A stretch of 64,000 bases of DNA from the NCBI GenBank assembly GCA_040954595.2, contig CM082587.2:806001-870000 (forward strand), given 5' to 3'. The DNA is from Balanoglossus misakiensis. Lineage: Eukaryota > Hemichordata. Shown in pieces: positions 28,744 to 37,784 of the stretch. Position numbers and translations under genes: made by a program. Position 1 is the first letter of the stretch; every line of letters begins with the position of its first letter. The notes beneath the pieces were generated by a model, which did not search any database, was not told where the DNA came from, and saw nothing but the letters and a program-made list of their open reading frames with translations.

Positions 28744-29799
28744 ATGTTGGAATCACATTTCAATATCAATTCAGTGAACAACTCCAATTGGTCAGATATT
28801 GCCAACTTCCAGTTTGGCGCCATACCATCATACATCTACAACACAGAATTAGTAATGGGCATAATTGGATCTGTCGGGAATTTTCTGGTCATTTTGGTGG
28901 TTTTGATCACACCGAAGATGAGAACAGTAACAAACTACTTGATCGTCAATCTTGCTGTCACTGATCTTCTCACATCAATTCTTCTGGTTCTAAACAAGTA
29001 CTTGACTCAAGCCTTCAACTTTCCTTTGCCGAAAGGACTGGCTGGTGAAATATACTGTCGTTTGTATTTTGGAAGTTTGTTCTTCTGGGTCAGTATAAGA
29101 GAATCCACATTTAGTTTAATGTTAGTGACCCTGGAAAGATATTTTGCACTTGTCCAGTCTTTGGTATATCATAAATACTGCACCAATGGCAACATTGTTA
29201 TTCTAGTTGTTCTTTCCTGGATTCTATCATTCTTGTTAGAATTCACCTTTACATTCTTTCATCGTGTTAAGAATGGTTTATGTCTGATCTATGACTATCC
29301 AAATGAGATAGTCGCCATGTTTTTTGGCTCATTCTATTTCATTGTCTGCTACTTAATCCCAACTATCGCAATGGTTTTGGCATATGTGAGAATTCTAGCT
29401 AGTCTGCAGCTCCGTTCAGGAAATGCCTCAAGTGGTATCGATGACAGAGTAGCAACACTTCTTAAAGCTAGAAATCGACTCATCAAAATGCTTTTCTTGG
29501 TACTTCTTGCTTATTTCATTTGTTGGACGCCACTGACTTTTCTCTTTCTTGTTCACAATCTTGGAGGTCCAACTGACTTTTTCGCAAGCTACTTTAACAT
29601 CATCATCCTGTTAGCATTTGCCAATTCTATTCTCAATCCATTTATTTATGCATTCAAATACAAGCAATTTCGCAGAGGTTTCTTGATTAACCTTTGTCCA
29701 TGTTTAGTAAGAAACAATCAAGTAGGGCTCGAGAGCACAAATCAAGCAAACAGCATATCAAGAGTAACGTATCGACGAAGCAATCAACAAAATAATTAA
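28744..29799 (+). CDS. Class A GPCR, cluster receptor 3
   Basis: This is a 351-residue seven-transmembrane receptor closely resembling receptor 1. The frame is open upstream to 28669, but that part crosses a splice acceptor ending at 28738, so I start at the first ATG after it (28744). The N-terminus is Asn-rich with N-glycosylation sequons. Family motifs are present: GN in TM1, LAVTD in TM2 (Thr where the others have Ala), Cys105 before TM3, ERY at 131-133, CWTP in TM6 and NPFIY in TM7, then a Cys-containing helix-8 end. The oddity is intracellular loop 2: the His-Pro-Leu that follows ERY in the other four is Gln-Ser-Leu here (138-140). The proline of this loop usually contributes to G-protein contact, so coupling may differ. 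Ligand unknown. A possible AATAAA lies at 30382-30387. Confidence 0.88.
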   Translation: MLESHFNINSVNNSNWSDIANFQFGAIPSYIYNTELVMGIIGSVGNFLVILVVLITPKMRTVTNYLIVNLAVTDLLTSILLVLNKYLTQAFNFPLPKGLAGEIYCRLYFGSLFFWVSIRESTFSLMLVTLERYFALVQSLVYHKYCTNGNIVILVVLSWILSFLLEFTFTFFHRVKNGLCLIYDYPNEIVAMFFGSFYFIVCYLIPTIAMVLAYVRILASLQLRSGNASSGIDDRVATLLKARNRLIKMLFLVLLAYFICWTPLTFLFLVHNLGGPTDFFASYFNIIILLAFANSILNPFIYAFKYKQFRRGFLINLCPCLVRNNQVGLESTNQANSISRVTYRRSNQQNN

Positions 29800-31227
29800 T
29801 AACCAGCTTTCACATATACATTAGGCAGTTGCCTGTGAAAACCATGTTGGAATGTGAGTACTTCTTTTATCTGGAGATCACAAAATTATCACCTTGCTTA
29901 TACATTCAAATGTCAACAGAAATATTGCAGTTTACTTGTATAATACTTTGAAAACAAGTTGAATAATAGTCATTTCAACATGTTTTTAACAAGAACAAGT
30001 CTTTAAGGATGTGCCCAAGGCAAAATAGTAAAATGAAGAGTACAAAGATGACCCCAGACAATTTCTATTTTTCACATTATGAACCTGTCTTGATATATCA
30101 AATATAACTTGTTAGCTTGTCAACTTGCCAATGCACAATCAGTCATGGCTTCATTTTCTTTACAACCATATTTGTTTTCGACAATGGGAAGTCATCGAGC
30201 CTGAAGCTTCAATTAAGTTAGAATTTCTAGTGCAAATAATTGATTTGGCTGCAAGGGTAACCACTTACTGACAGTCAACAGAAATCAAGTAACCCATGGA
30301 AACACGGTAGAGGATCTTGTTCTATTTTTAGTCATTCACTTAAAAGCTCCATCATTGTTCTTAATTACTTGTCACAAATTAAATAAAATATGTTACTTTC
30401 TCAAAATAGTTAATGCGTGGTCGTGATGCTGGTGCTCAGAGCTACTCTAGCACATCACCCCTTAAAGGGCCACGATCATCACATCGCATTTGTCAAACCA
30501 GAGACTCTGGTTACACATTCAATGCCACAACGCAATGTGCTGTCCCAACAACAAACAAGATATGGCAGAAACCATAGTCTGTGTCGGAGATCGGGGAAAG
30601 ACGGCAAATTGAGTGAAAAGAAGGGACACAACTGAAGTCTATATGGTGCTCATGAAATATGGAAGGACACGAAGGCAGTTCACTATTTGAATGTATTGAT
30701 ACCCCCTCCAACAAATAACGTGAATGGCGTTCGTGACATTGAGAACATATCAGCAAAAGGTATCCCGAGGATGTGCCTTTCAACAAAACTAATCATTCAA
30801 GTGTTCTGTTTGCACCAGCCTTGTGTCACAGCTTGTCATTGTCATGTATACGTTGAGACCACTTTCTCCAACCATGAACTCAGGAGTACTTCATACTGTG
30901 TGCACCAAGACAGGTTCCAAGAAGACAATTCCACAAACCCCAAGAGGGACAAACAATTAATTTAAAGAGGCTATCATCACACAGCGCATGCGTGTGTTTT
31001 TGCATAAAAGTAGGTCTTTGTAGTATCTTTGGCAGTGGTATTGGAAGAAATTCATGAGCGTACTTATTCCTGGTCGATCGAGAGAAAAGGAATCCCCTTT
31101 TTGTATGGTCATCACACAGTATACTCATCCACCTGACTTTTCAAAAGTCACTGATGCATCATTAGCGAATATACAATATACAGTTAACCAGCTAGCTGTG
31201 GTGTGATTTTAAGTTCTATTCAACAAG
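29800..31227. other. Receptor 3 3' region and receptor 4 leader
   Basis: The stretch contains the putative receptor 3 polyadenylation signal (30382-30387). It ends in what looks like a leader exon of receptor 4, whose donor caag/gtaggt is at 31227/31228. Open frames around 30400-31130 overlap on both strands, show no domain and are probably chance. Confidence 0.45.
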
Positions 31228-31527
31228 GTAGGTTTTTGTGCGATTTTACCGCACGTCTGATACTGTTTTTAATGGATTGCAACAGCAACTTGTCTGTACT
31301 TAGAACTATATATTGCTCACTGTGTGTATAACAAAATCTGTTTCAATGATTCCTTGCCAAAAATAAGTCTAGACCTCTTGCACCAAATATGTCACCTTTC
31401 CAGAGAAGTTTGTTCTGAACATTGTTCCTTTTGAAACTTTTTTTGATATTTTGCACCAAAAATACTTGATTTTGATCATTTTTTCATGTAACATTTGTAC
31501 GTTAATGTAATATGTTTTCTTTTTCAG
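31228..31527 (+). other. 5'-leader intron of receptor 4
   Basis: The donor gtaggt (31228) and an acceptor with a T-rich tract ending in ttttcag (31527) define a 300-bp intron lying wholly in the untranslated leader. The coding ATG follows 32 bases later. The spliced leader would remove the upstream ATG at 31512, so the ATG at 31560 is preferred. Confidence 0.55.
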
Positions 31528-31559
31528 TTCTCGTGTGCGTTCTCAGTTTCTACATCAAC

Positions 31560-32576
31560 ATGAAGAACAGTTCCACAGAGTCAAATATTGCATCCATCAC
31601 ATTACCATCCTACATCTATAACACAGAACTTGTCATTGGTATGGTAGGAATAATCGGAAATTTTCTCGTGATTTTGGTAGTTTGCATTGCGTCATCGATG
31701 AGAACGACAACTAATTTCTTGTTAGTCAATCTTGCTGCAGCAGATCTCCTGACATCTGTCCTGTGCATTCTGATCAAGTACATGACTCATGCCTTCAATT
31801 TCGCAGTACCAGCAGGACTAGCAGGAGAATTCTATTGCCGATTCTACCATGGATCTTTCATCTTCTGGGTTGGCATCAGAGAATCAACATTTAGTTTAGT
31901 TTTGGTAACCTTAGAACGATATCTCGCCATCGTTCACCCATTGCTTTATCCCAAGTATTTTACAACTCGCAATGCTGTCATTGCGGTGGTTGTTTCCTGG
32001 ATTGTTTCATTTGTGATCGAATTCATCATTACATTTTTCAAGCATAGTGCTAATGGAACATGTGTATTAGTCTATCCTACAAAGGAGGTTGCAATGACCT
32101 TTGGTTTGTTTTATTTCATTTGTTGCTACTTTATCCCAACAATTTTAATGATATGGGCGTACATCAGAATGTTATGCAGTCTTCGTATTAACAGAGATAT
32201 GGTTGGTGGTTGTGATGACAGGAATGAAACTCTTCTAAGAGCAAGAAATCGGTTGATAAAAGTTCTGATTATAGTATTTATGGCGTATTTTATTTGTTGG
32301 ACGCCAATAATGGTCATATTTCTTTACCTTAATCTTGGCGGACAGGGGACAGTGTTTGCGAGTTACACACAGGGTCTCATTCTGTTGGCATTTACAAATT
32401 CTGTTCTCAACCCGTTTATTTATGCGTTCAAGTACAAACAATTCCAAAGAGCCTTCTTGAATAACCTTTGTCCATGTTTAGTACGAACCATGCAAGTCGG
32501 TCCTGATAATAACACAATCACAATAAATTCCGAGCAAGTAGAAATCGCGGAAAATCTATCCAACCAGCACGGTTGA
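31560..32576 (+). CDS. Class A GPCR, cluster receptor 4
   Basis: This is a 338-residue seven-transmembrane receptor. The frame is open back to 31512, but that includes the end of a leader intron, so the ATG at 31560 is chosen. The N-terminus begins with Lys-Asn-Ser-Ser, an N-glycosylation sequon. Motifs seen are GN in TM1, LAAAD in TM2, a Cys before TM3, ERY at 119-121 followed by HPL in loop 2, a Cys in extracellular loop 2, CWTP in TM6, NPFIY in TM7 and LCPC in the tail. It groups with receptors 2 and 5 (shared IRESTF before TM3 end and RLIKV before TM6). Its TM5-loop 3 DNA is almost identical to receptor 5 over about 145 bases, far more than the rest of the gene, suggesting gene conversion. 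Ligand unknown. Confidence 0.9.
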   Translation: MKNSSTESNIASITLPSYIYNTELVIGMVGIIGNFLVILVVCIASSMRTTTNFLLVNLAAADLLTSVLCILIKYMTHAFNFAVPAGLAGEFYCRFYHGSFIFWVGIRESTFSLVLVTLERYLAIVHPLLYPKYFTTRNAVIAVVVSWIVSFVIEFIITFFKHSANGTCVLVYPTKEVAMTFGLFYFICCYFIPTILMIWAYIRMLCSLRINRDMVGGCDDRNETLLRARNRLIKVLIIVFMAYFICWTPIMVIFLYLNLGGQGTVFASYTQGLILLAFTNSVLNPFIYAFKYKQFQRAFLNNLCPCLVRTMQVGPDNNTITINSEQVEIAENLSNQHG

Positions 32577-33660
32577 CAGATGTACAACAGATCATTTTCC
32601 AACTTCCAAAAGACTCTGCAAGATCTCATGTGGCTTGGCAGTTTTTATGAGTGGACTCTCATGTCATGCAACACTAGTTTCAAAAAAGGTTGACTTGTAT
32701 TATATGGCTAGCCACCTGTTTCTATGGTAATTGACTAAAAGTCTCCTGAGATCTCGCAAGAAGCAGACAATGATCTATTATTAAAGGGCACATGTGCTTG
32801 AGTCATCCATCAAATTTCTATATGCTTTTGCCTCGGATCTGAGAAGCCTATCAAAGTGTGTGGTTAGGGGTAGGGTTGTGTTTAATTAGTTTTATTTTCC
32901 AGTTTGGAGGATGTTCTCGAGTTCTAGATGGGCAAGCAGCAGGAACTGAGGCAAAGTAAGCGTTCCACCAGAGTAGATCTGAGTGTAGAATCGTTACCAC
33001 CTCGAGATAAATAAAAATACTTGAAATACACATGCTATTCTGAAGAGACATGTAGTAAAATTTAAGCGACTGTAAAGAATCGTCTTTGGAGTCTCTACTA
33101 TCTACTGCTGGGGTTTTCAAACAGAAAGTTAGCTGTAAAATTGTTAGTACTGACCAAAAATTAATGTGTCCATGTATGGTTTGTAAATTGTGCCTTGACA
33201 ACACGCCATTAGGCGCTGATGTGTAATTAATGTCATTATTCTTCTGCTTTTCATGTATTGTAATTTCTAGTTTTTGAAATTTTTGTAAGAAAAACATGTA
33301 TACACAAGGTCATGTGATGTAATATAGCAAGAAAAGTTTAAAGAATTATTTTAAGCTTTACAGTTTGTTGTACAGTTTAATTCTCCAAATCTCGTACTTG
33401 TCTGCTTCTGTTTTTTGCCATTGTATCATTCCCACTATGTCATTAAAAGCAAGCAGTCAAAAAAGTGAACATCTTCAAACGTGTTCCTATTTGACCTATG
33501 AACTTTGGTTGGTAGGGTCGCAAATATTGATGGCATGTAAATTATTAAGTGGTTCTCCAATTCGGACAAGAGAACTTACCCCCCCCCCCCAACCCATCAC
33601 TTGAAAGGCATGTGGGTTAAAAAATAGGCATATTTTAACGAAACACACAGAAAAAAAGAG
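32577..33660. other. Receptor 4 3' region
   Basis: No gene is supported. A 148-codon open frame lies on the - strand at 32851-33297, with no domain and no plausible splice context; I treat it as chance. An AATAAA at 33010-33015 could end the receptor 4 transcript. A first poly-C tract (about 33580-33591) announces the repeat block. Confidence 0.5.
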
Positions 33661-34259
33661 AAACAAAACCTAAGGTGTTGCGCTGACCTGATCTCTCAGA
33701 TCCCGTGAGGAGTACGGTGCCCAGAGTGCATACACCTGTAAGTTTTGTGGCCTCTATTTGAATTTACAAGAACCATTTTTCCATTCATAAATTGTCATGA
33801 ACCCCCCCCCCCCCCGAAACATTTTGCCAACTTTCCCTTAGGCTCATCGAAACAAGTTTTCAAAGCCTAGTCAGAAAATAACAGTATAAAATAGTCTCTC
33901 CGCTCAAACACGGAATCAACCCCCCTCCCCCCGAAACATTTTTGCCAACTTCCCCCCTGTGCTCGTCGAAACAACTGGCGTTTTCAAGACCTTGTCAGAA
34001 ATGACAGTAAAAGTACCGCCTAGCTGTCAGCTCAAACCCGGAATCTCCCCCCTCTCCCCGAAACATTTATCTCGGAACCGGAATAAATTTACTGATGAAA
34101 ACTGCTTCACTTCCATGGTCCCGTGATAAATTCGTATCCCCTATACTCAGCACGCGTAGCAAGAGCCATACTGAAAAATTACCTGACAAGATTTAGATAC
34201 AATGTATTTTCTTTGTACAAACACCTGACTGTAGGCGCAGGGTCATGATCGGAGGGTGG

Positions 34260-34345
34260 TAGCTCTGCGTGGCAGGGCTGTGTTATTACGGCGAGCCCTC
34301 CACCCAGGGCTCGCCGTAACAACACAGCCCTGCCACGCAGAGCTA
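34260..34345. repeat. Palindromic foldback element, copy 1
   Basis: The arms at 34260-34299 and 34306-34345 are 40 bases each and complementary except for one pair, around a 6-base spacer. On both sides lies a 9-base direct repeat, ggagggtgg at 34251-34259 and ggacggtgg at 34346-34354 (one mismatch). The pattern is that of a very short inverted-repeat transposable element with a 9-bp target duplication. It could equally be a palindrome created by local inversion. Confidence 0.75.
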
Positions 34346-35308
34346 GGACGGTGGCTGCTCAAATGAACACTATACAAATCTCAAATACACAGCAAAATAG
34401 ATGAGACACAAAACCTAAGGTGTTGCGCTGACCTGATTTCTCAGATCCCGCGAGGAGTACGGTGCCCAGAGTGCATACACCTGTAAGTTTTGTGGCCTCT
34501 TTTTGAATTTACAAGAACCATTTTTCCATTCAAAAATTGTCATGACAACCCCCCCCCCCCCCCCCCCCGAAACATTTTGCCAACTTTCCCTTAGGCTCAT
34601 CAAAACAAGTTTTCAAAGCCTGGTCAGAGAATAACAGTACAATTAGTGTCTGTCCACTCGAACCTGTAGAATCACCCCCTCCCCCCGATGTTCACATAAA
34701 TGTTTGAAACTACAGATCTCAAATAAACAGTAAAATGAATGAGAAACAAAACCTAAAGGTGTTGCGCTGACCTGATCTCTCAGATCCCGCGAGGAGTACG
34801 GTGCCCAGAGTGCATACACCTGTAAGTTTTGTGGCCTCTATTTGAATTTACAAGAACCATTTTTCCATTCATAAATTGTCATGAACCCCCCCCCCCCCGA
34901 AACATTTTGCCAACTTCCCCCCGTTTTCAAAGCTTAGTCAGAAATAACAGTAAAAATAACGTCTCTCCGCTCAAACACGGAATAAACCCCCCTCCCGCCA
35001 AAACATTTTTGCCAACTTACCCCCCCCCCCTGTGCTCGTCGAAACAAGTGGCGTTTTCAAGACCTTGTCAGAAATGACAGTAAAAGTATCGCCTGTCAGC
35101 TCAAACCCGGAATCTACCACCTCCCCCCCGAAACATTCAGCTCAAACCCGGAATAAATGTACTGATGAAAACTGCTTCCCTTCCTTCGTCCCGTGATAAC
35201 ACGCGTAGGAGTAACTATACTGAAAAATTACCTGACAAGATTTAGATACAATGCATTTTCTTTGTACAAACACCTGACTGCAGGCGCAGGGTCATGATCG
35301 GACGGTGG

Positions 35309-35393
35309 TAGCTCTGCGTGGCAGGGCTGTGTTGTTACGGCGAGCCCTCCTCCTAGGGCTCGCGTAACAACACAGCCCTGCCACGCAGAGCTA
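35309..35393. repeat. Palindromic foldback element, copy 2
   Basis: The arms are 35309-35348 and 35355-35393, complementary except for one missing base in the right arm, with a 6-base spacer of different sequence from copy 1. The flanking direct repeats are a perfect ggacggtgg at 35300-35308 and 35394-35402. It lies at the same place in the second copy of the compound repeat, so it was copied with it rather than inserted independently. Confidence 0.75.
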
Positions 35394-35606
35394 GGACGGT
35401 GGCTGCTCAAAATCTCAAATACACAGCAAAATAGATGAGACACAAAACCTAAGGTGTTGCGCTGACCTGATTTCTCAGATCCCGTGAGGAGTACGGTGCC
35501 CAGAGTGCATACACCTGTAAGTTTTGTGGCCTCTATTTGCAACCAATTTTACAAGACGGTCACCAAAAACGTCACTCATCAACAAAACCTCAAAATTTGT
35601 AGCGAA

Positions 35607-35825
35607 ATGAACGGGCGGTCCGGAACAGGCCTTCTCATGTACATTACACTGTGTTGGTTTCTCCTTGGCCGGACGAAACACCCGAAAGCAAGTGAATTTT
35701 ACGAAACCCCGGCCACTTCCGACCCGCTAAACCAAGGTTACCATAACTTAGATATCACGAGTAGGTGGACAATCTGGCAAAGTTACACAGCGCTGATTTT
35801 GGAGGTCCTTCGAACGCAGCCATGA
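35607..35825 (+). other. Unassigned 72-codon open frame
   Basis: The frame starts at an ATG in a locally GC-richer stretch. It begins with a polar head and a hydrophobic stretch (residues about 9-20) that could be a signal anchor, then a polar remainder ending at a TGA. I recognise no family. The opposite strand is also open over part of it (35475-35681), so chance is quite possible. It lies between the repeat block and a CCAAT-bearing segment. Confidence 0.15.
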
Positions 35826-35879
35826 AAATTCTCCTGGAAAACACGCGTGGTTGCATGTTAATTACTTGACCCACAACTC

Positions 35880-36060
35880 GCTTCTGATTGGCTGATTGGT
35901 GTTCGACAGGCTACGATATCACCCGCCAAGGGCGTGATTGAAAATTAGCATCCACGTGTCAAATGAAAGCGCAGCGCCAGCCAGCGGTGGGAATGGAGCA
36001 GGGGAGCGTTTGCCGCAGCCGTCCCAGCTACGGTCACCATAGCCATCTAAGAGTTTGACC
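35880..36060. promoter_or_regulatory. Candidate promoter upstream of receptor 5
   Basis: The segment is GC-richer than its surroundings. It has two inverted CCAAT boxes (gattggctgattgg, about 35886-35899) and a CACGTG E-box at 35953-35958. Receptor 5's leader exon would start somewhere downstream of it and end at 36598. The element orientation is compatible with transcription in either direction. No TATA box is evident. Confidence 0.3.
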
Positions 36061-36598
36061 AACGCTTCCAGAACGATAATATTTTCGATTTAGAGTAGAA
36101 TCCCACCGAAATGCTTGAAGCAACTGAAACCAAACCCGTGGTTTGCGTAATTTATCAACTCTCACAACATACACAATTAAAATTTAACAAAGCGAGATCT
36201 GTAACTTTACACTAGGTCAGTGGAAAACAAAACTATTTCTAGCAACATTTTAATATCTACAACGTAATGATGTAATGTGTTGCCCGGGGTTGGAATGGAG
36301 ACAAGTTCTTTATACATCTTTGTAAAATTAAATGTGTGTCACTGATGACATTTTCTGTTTGTTCTATCACATAAATTAGCTACATATCAATATAAAACTG
36401 TGTAGGCCTAATCCGTTCGCAAACAGGGTTGTATAGGTACAACTGTCCTGGTTGTTGGAAAGCAAGATAGGTCCTACATGTAGTTACATCCCGCAACTGA
36501 ATCAAAGAAATATCTACCTTGAACCTTTTGACGTCTCAAGAGAGATTCGCTGTGCACGTTGGTCCATAAGCAACAAAATCTGCGCTAAGCCTAAACAG

Positions 36599-36751
36599 GT
36601 AAGATTAGCGAACGTTGGTTCTGTGTATCAATCAAATGCAATTTCTTGCTCTACTCCAAACAGCATACAGGATCGTAACCATGCAATGATATAAAAAAAA
36701 TCCTTCATGACTCTAAATTAACATAAGATAATATGTTTCCATTGATTTCAG
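36599..36751 (+). other. 5'-leader intron of receptor 5
   Basis: The donor aacag/gtaaga at 36598/36599 and the acceptor attgatttcag ending at 36751 define a 153-bp intron within the untranslated leader, 28 bases before the receptor 5 ATG. Both sites match the consensus well. This is the clearest of the leader introns in the cluster. Confidence 0.65.
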
Positions 36752-36779
36752 TTGGAATCCCGTTTTATCCACGACGATA

Positions 36780-37784
36780 ATGAACAACTCCACTGAAACA
36801 GATTGTACCAGCCTATCAGACAGAATACCACCATACATCTACAACAGCGAACTTGGCATCGGGATGATTGGAACAGTCGGCAATTTCCTTGTAATTTTGG
36901 TGATCGGGATGACGCCAAACATGAGAACAACAACAAATTTCCTCATAGTTAATCTTGCAGTGGCAGATTTACTTACATCCATCATGTGTGTTCTCATGAA
37001 GTATTTGACCCATGCTCTCAATTTTACGGTACCTGCAGGGTTAGCCGGAGAAATTTACTGTCGCATGTACTATGCCGCTTTTCCCTTCTGGGTGGGCATC
37101 AGAGAATCGACATTCGCTTTAATTCTGGTGACTTTAGAGAGATACGTGGCCATTGTTCATCCATTGCTTTATAACCAGTATTGTACAAATCGCAATATTT
37201 CGATTTCAGTTGCTGTTACTTGGCTCTTTGCATTTATTATCGAATTCATCATTACATTTTTTCAACCCAGTGCAAATGGTAGATGTGTCTACGTCTATCC
37301 TAGTAAGCTGGTTGCCATGGCTTTTGGTTTGTTTTACTTCATTTGTTGCTACTTTATCCCAACAATTTTAATGATATGGGCGTACATCAGAATGTTACGC
37401 AGTCTTGGTATTACAGGAGATATGGTTGGTGGTTGTGATGACAGGAATGGAACTCTTCTGAGAGTTAGAAACCGGTTAATAAAAGTCTTATTCGTGGTGT
37501 TCATGGCGTTTTTTATATGTTGGACACCTCTCACACTCGCCTTTCTGTATCTTAATCTCGGAGGTCCTGGACAAGTGTTTGCTAGTTATACACAAGGGTT
37601 GATCTTGCTAGCATTTGCCAATTCTCTTGTTAATCCATTCATTTATGCGTTCAAGTACAAGGCATTCCGCAGGGCATTCTTGAATAATCTCTGTAGGTGT
37701 TTCGTTAGAGATTCACAAGTACGCCCAGATAATATCAACACCACAGCAGCTACAACAAGTGTACATTTGCATCAACATGATTGA
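36780..37784 (+). CDS. Class A GPCR, cluster receptor 5
   Basis: This is a 334-residue seven-transmembrane receptor. The ATG at 36780 is the first in frame and follows the leader splice acceptor by 28 bases. It has N-terminal sequons (Asn-Asn-Ser-Thr), GN in TM1, LAVAD in TM2, a Cys before TM3, ERY at 120-122 followed by HPL, a Cys in extracellular loop 2, CWTP in TM6 and NPFIY in TM7. The helix-8 end is CRCF instead of CPC, keeping cysteines for palmitoylation. It is closest to receptor 4. The transcript probably ends after an AATAAA at 38179-38184. Ligand unknown; the family motifs fit a peptide- or small-molecule-activated class A receptor. Confidence 0.9.
   Translation: MNNSTETDCTSLSDRIPPYIYNSELGIGMIGTVGNFLVILVIGMTPNMRTTTNFLIVNLAVADLLTSIMCVLMKYLTHALNFTVPAGLAGEIYCRMYYAAFPFWVGIRESTFALILVTLERYVAIVHPLLYNQYCTNRNISISVAVTWLFAFIIEFIITFFQPSANGRCVYVYPSKLVAMAFGLFYFICCYFIPTILMIWAYIRMLRSLGITGDMVGGCDDRNGTLLRVRNRLIKVLFVVFMAFFICWTPLTLAFLYLNLGGPGQVFASYTQGLILLAFANSLVNPFIYAFKYKAFRRAFLNNLCRCFVRDSQVRPDNINTTAATTSVHLHQHD

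Larger units (their letters stand above)
33660..35545. repeat. Duplicated compound repeat block with poly-C tracts
   Basis: One recognisable segment (call it A, from acctaaggtgttgcgctgac to ttgtggcctc, then an A/T-rich piece and a poly-C run) starts near 33665, 34407, 34746 and 35442. Between A copies come segments sharing tcgtcgaaacaa, gcgttttcaaga and cctgacaagatttagat, then a palindrome. The order A, poly-C, middle part, palindrome occurs twice (33665-34365 and 34746-35410), offset by about 1.05 kb, with extra A copies after each. The longest poly-C run is 20 (34549-34568). This is a local tandem duplication of a repeat-derived unit. It has no convincing coding capacity, although the poly-C runs and high identity will make assembly here unreliable. 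Confidence 0.85.

Noticed and set aside
31512-31559. Hydrophobic N-terminal extension of receptor 4 as a signal peptide
   Set aside because: It is translated from the pyrimidine tract of the leader intron. The paralogues start at the later ATG.
32851-33297. 148-codon - strand frame downstream of receptor 4
   Set aside because: No recognised family; its N-terminal part is low in complexity and there is no supporting gene structure. Kept out of the gene list.
34251-35402. Palindromes with direct repeats as a CRISPR array
   Set aside because: Only two copies 1 kb apart in an animal genome, with no spacer periodicity. A foldback element explains them.
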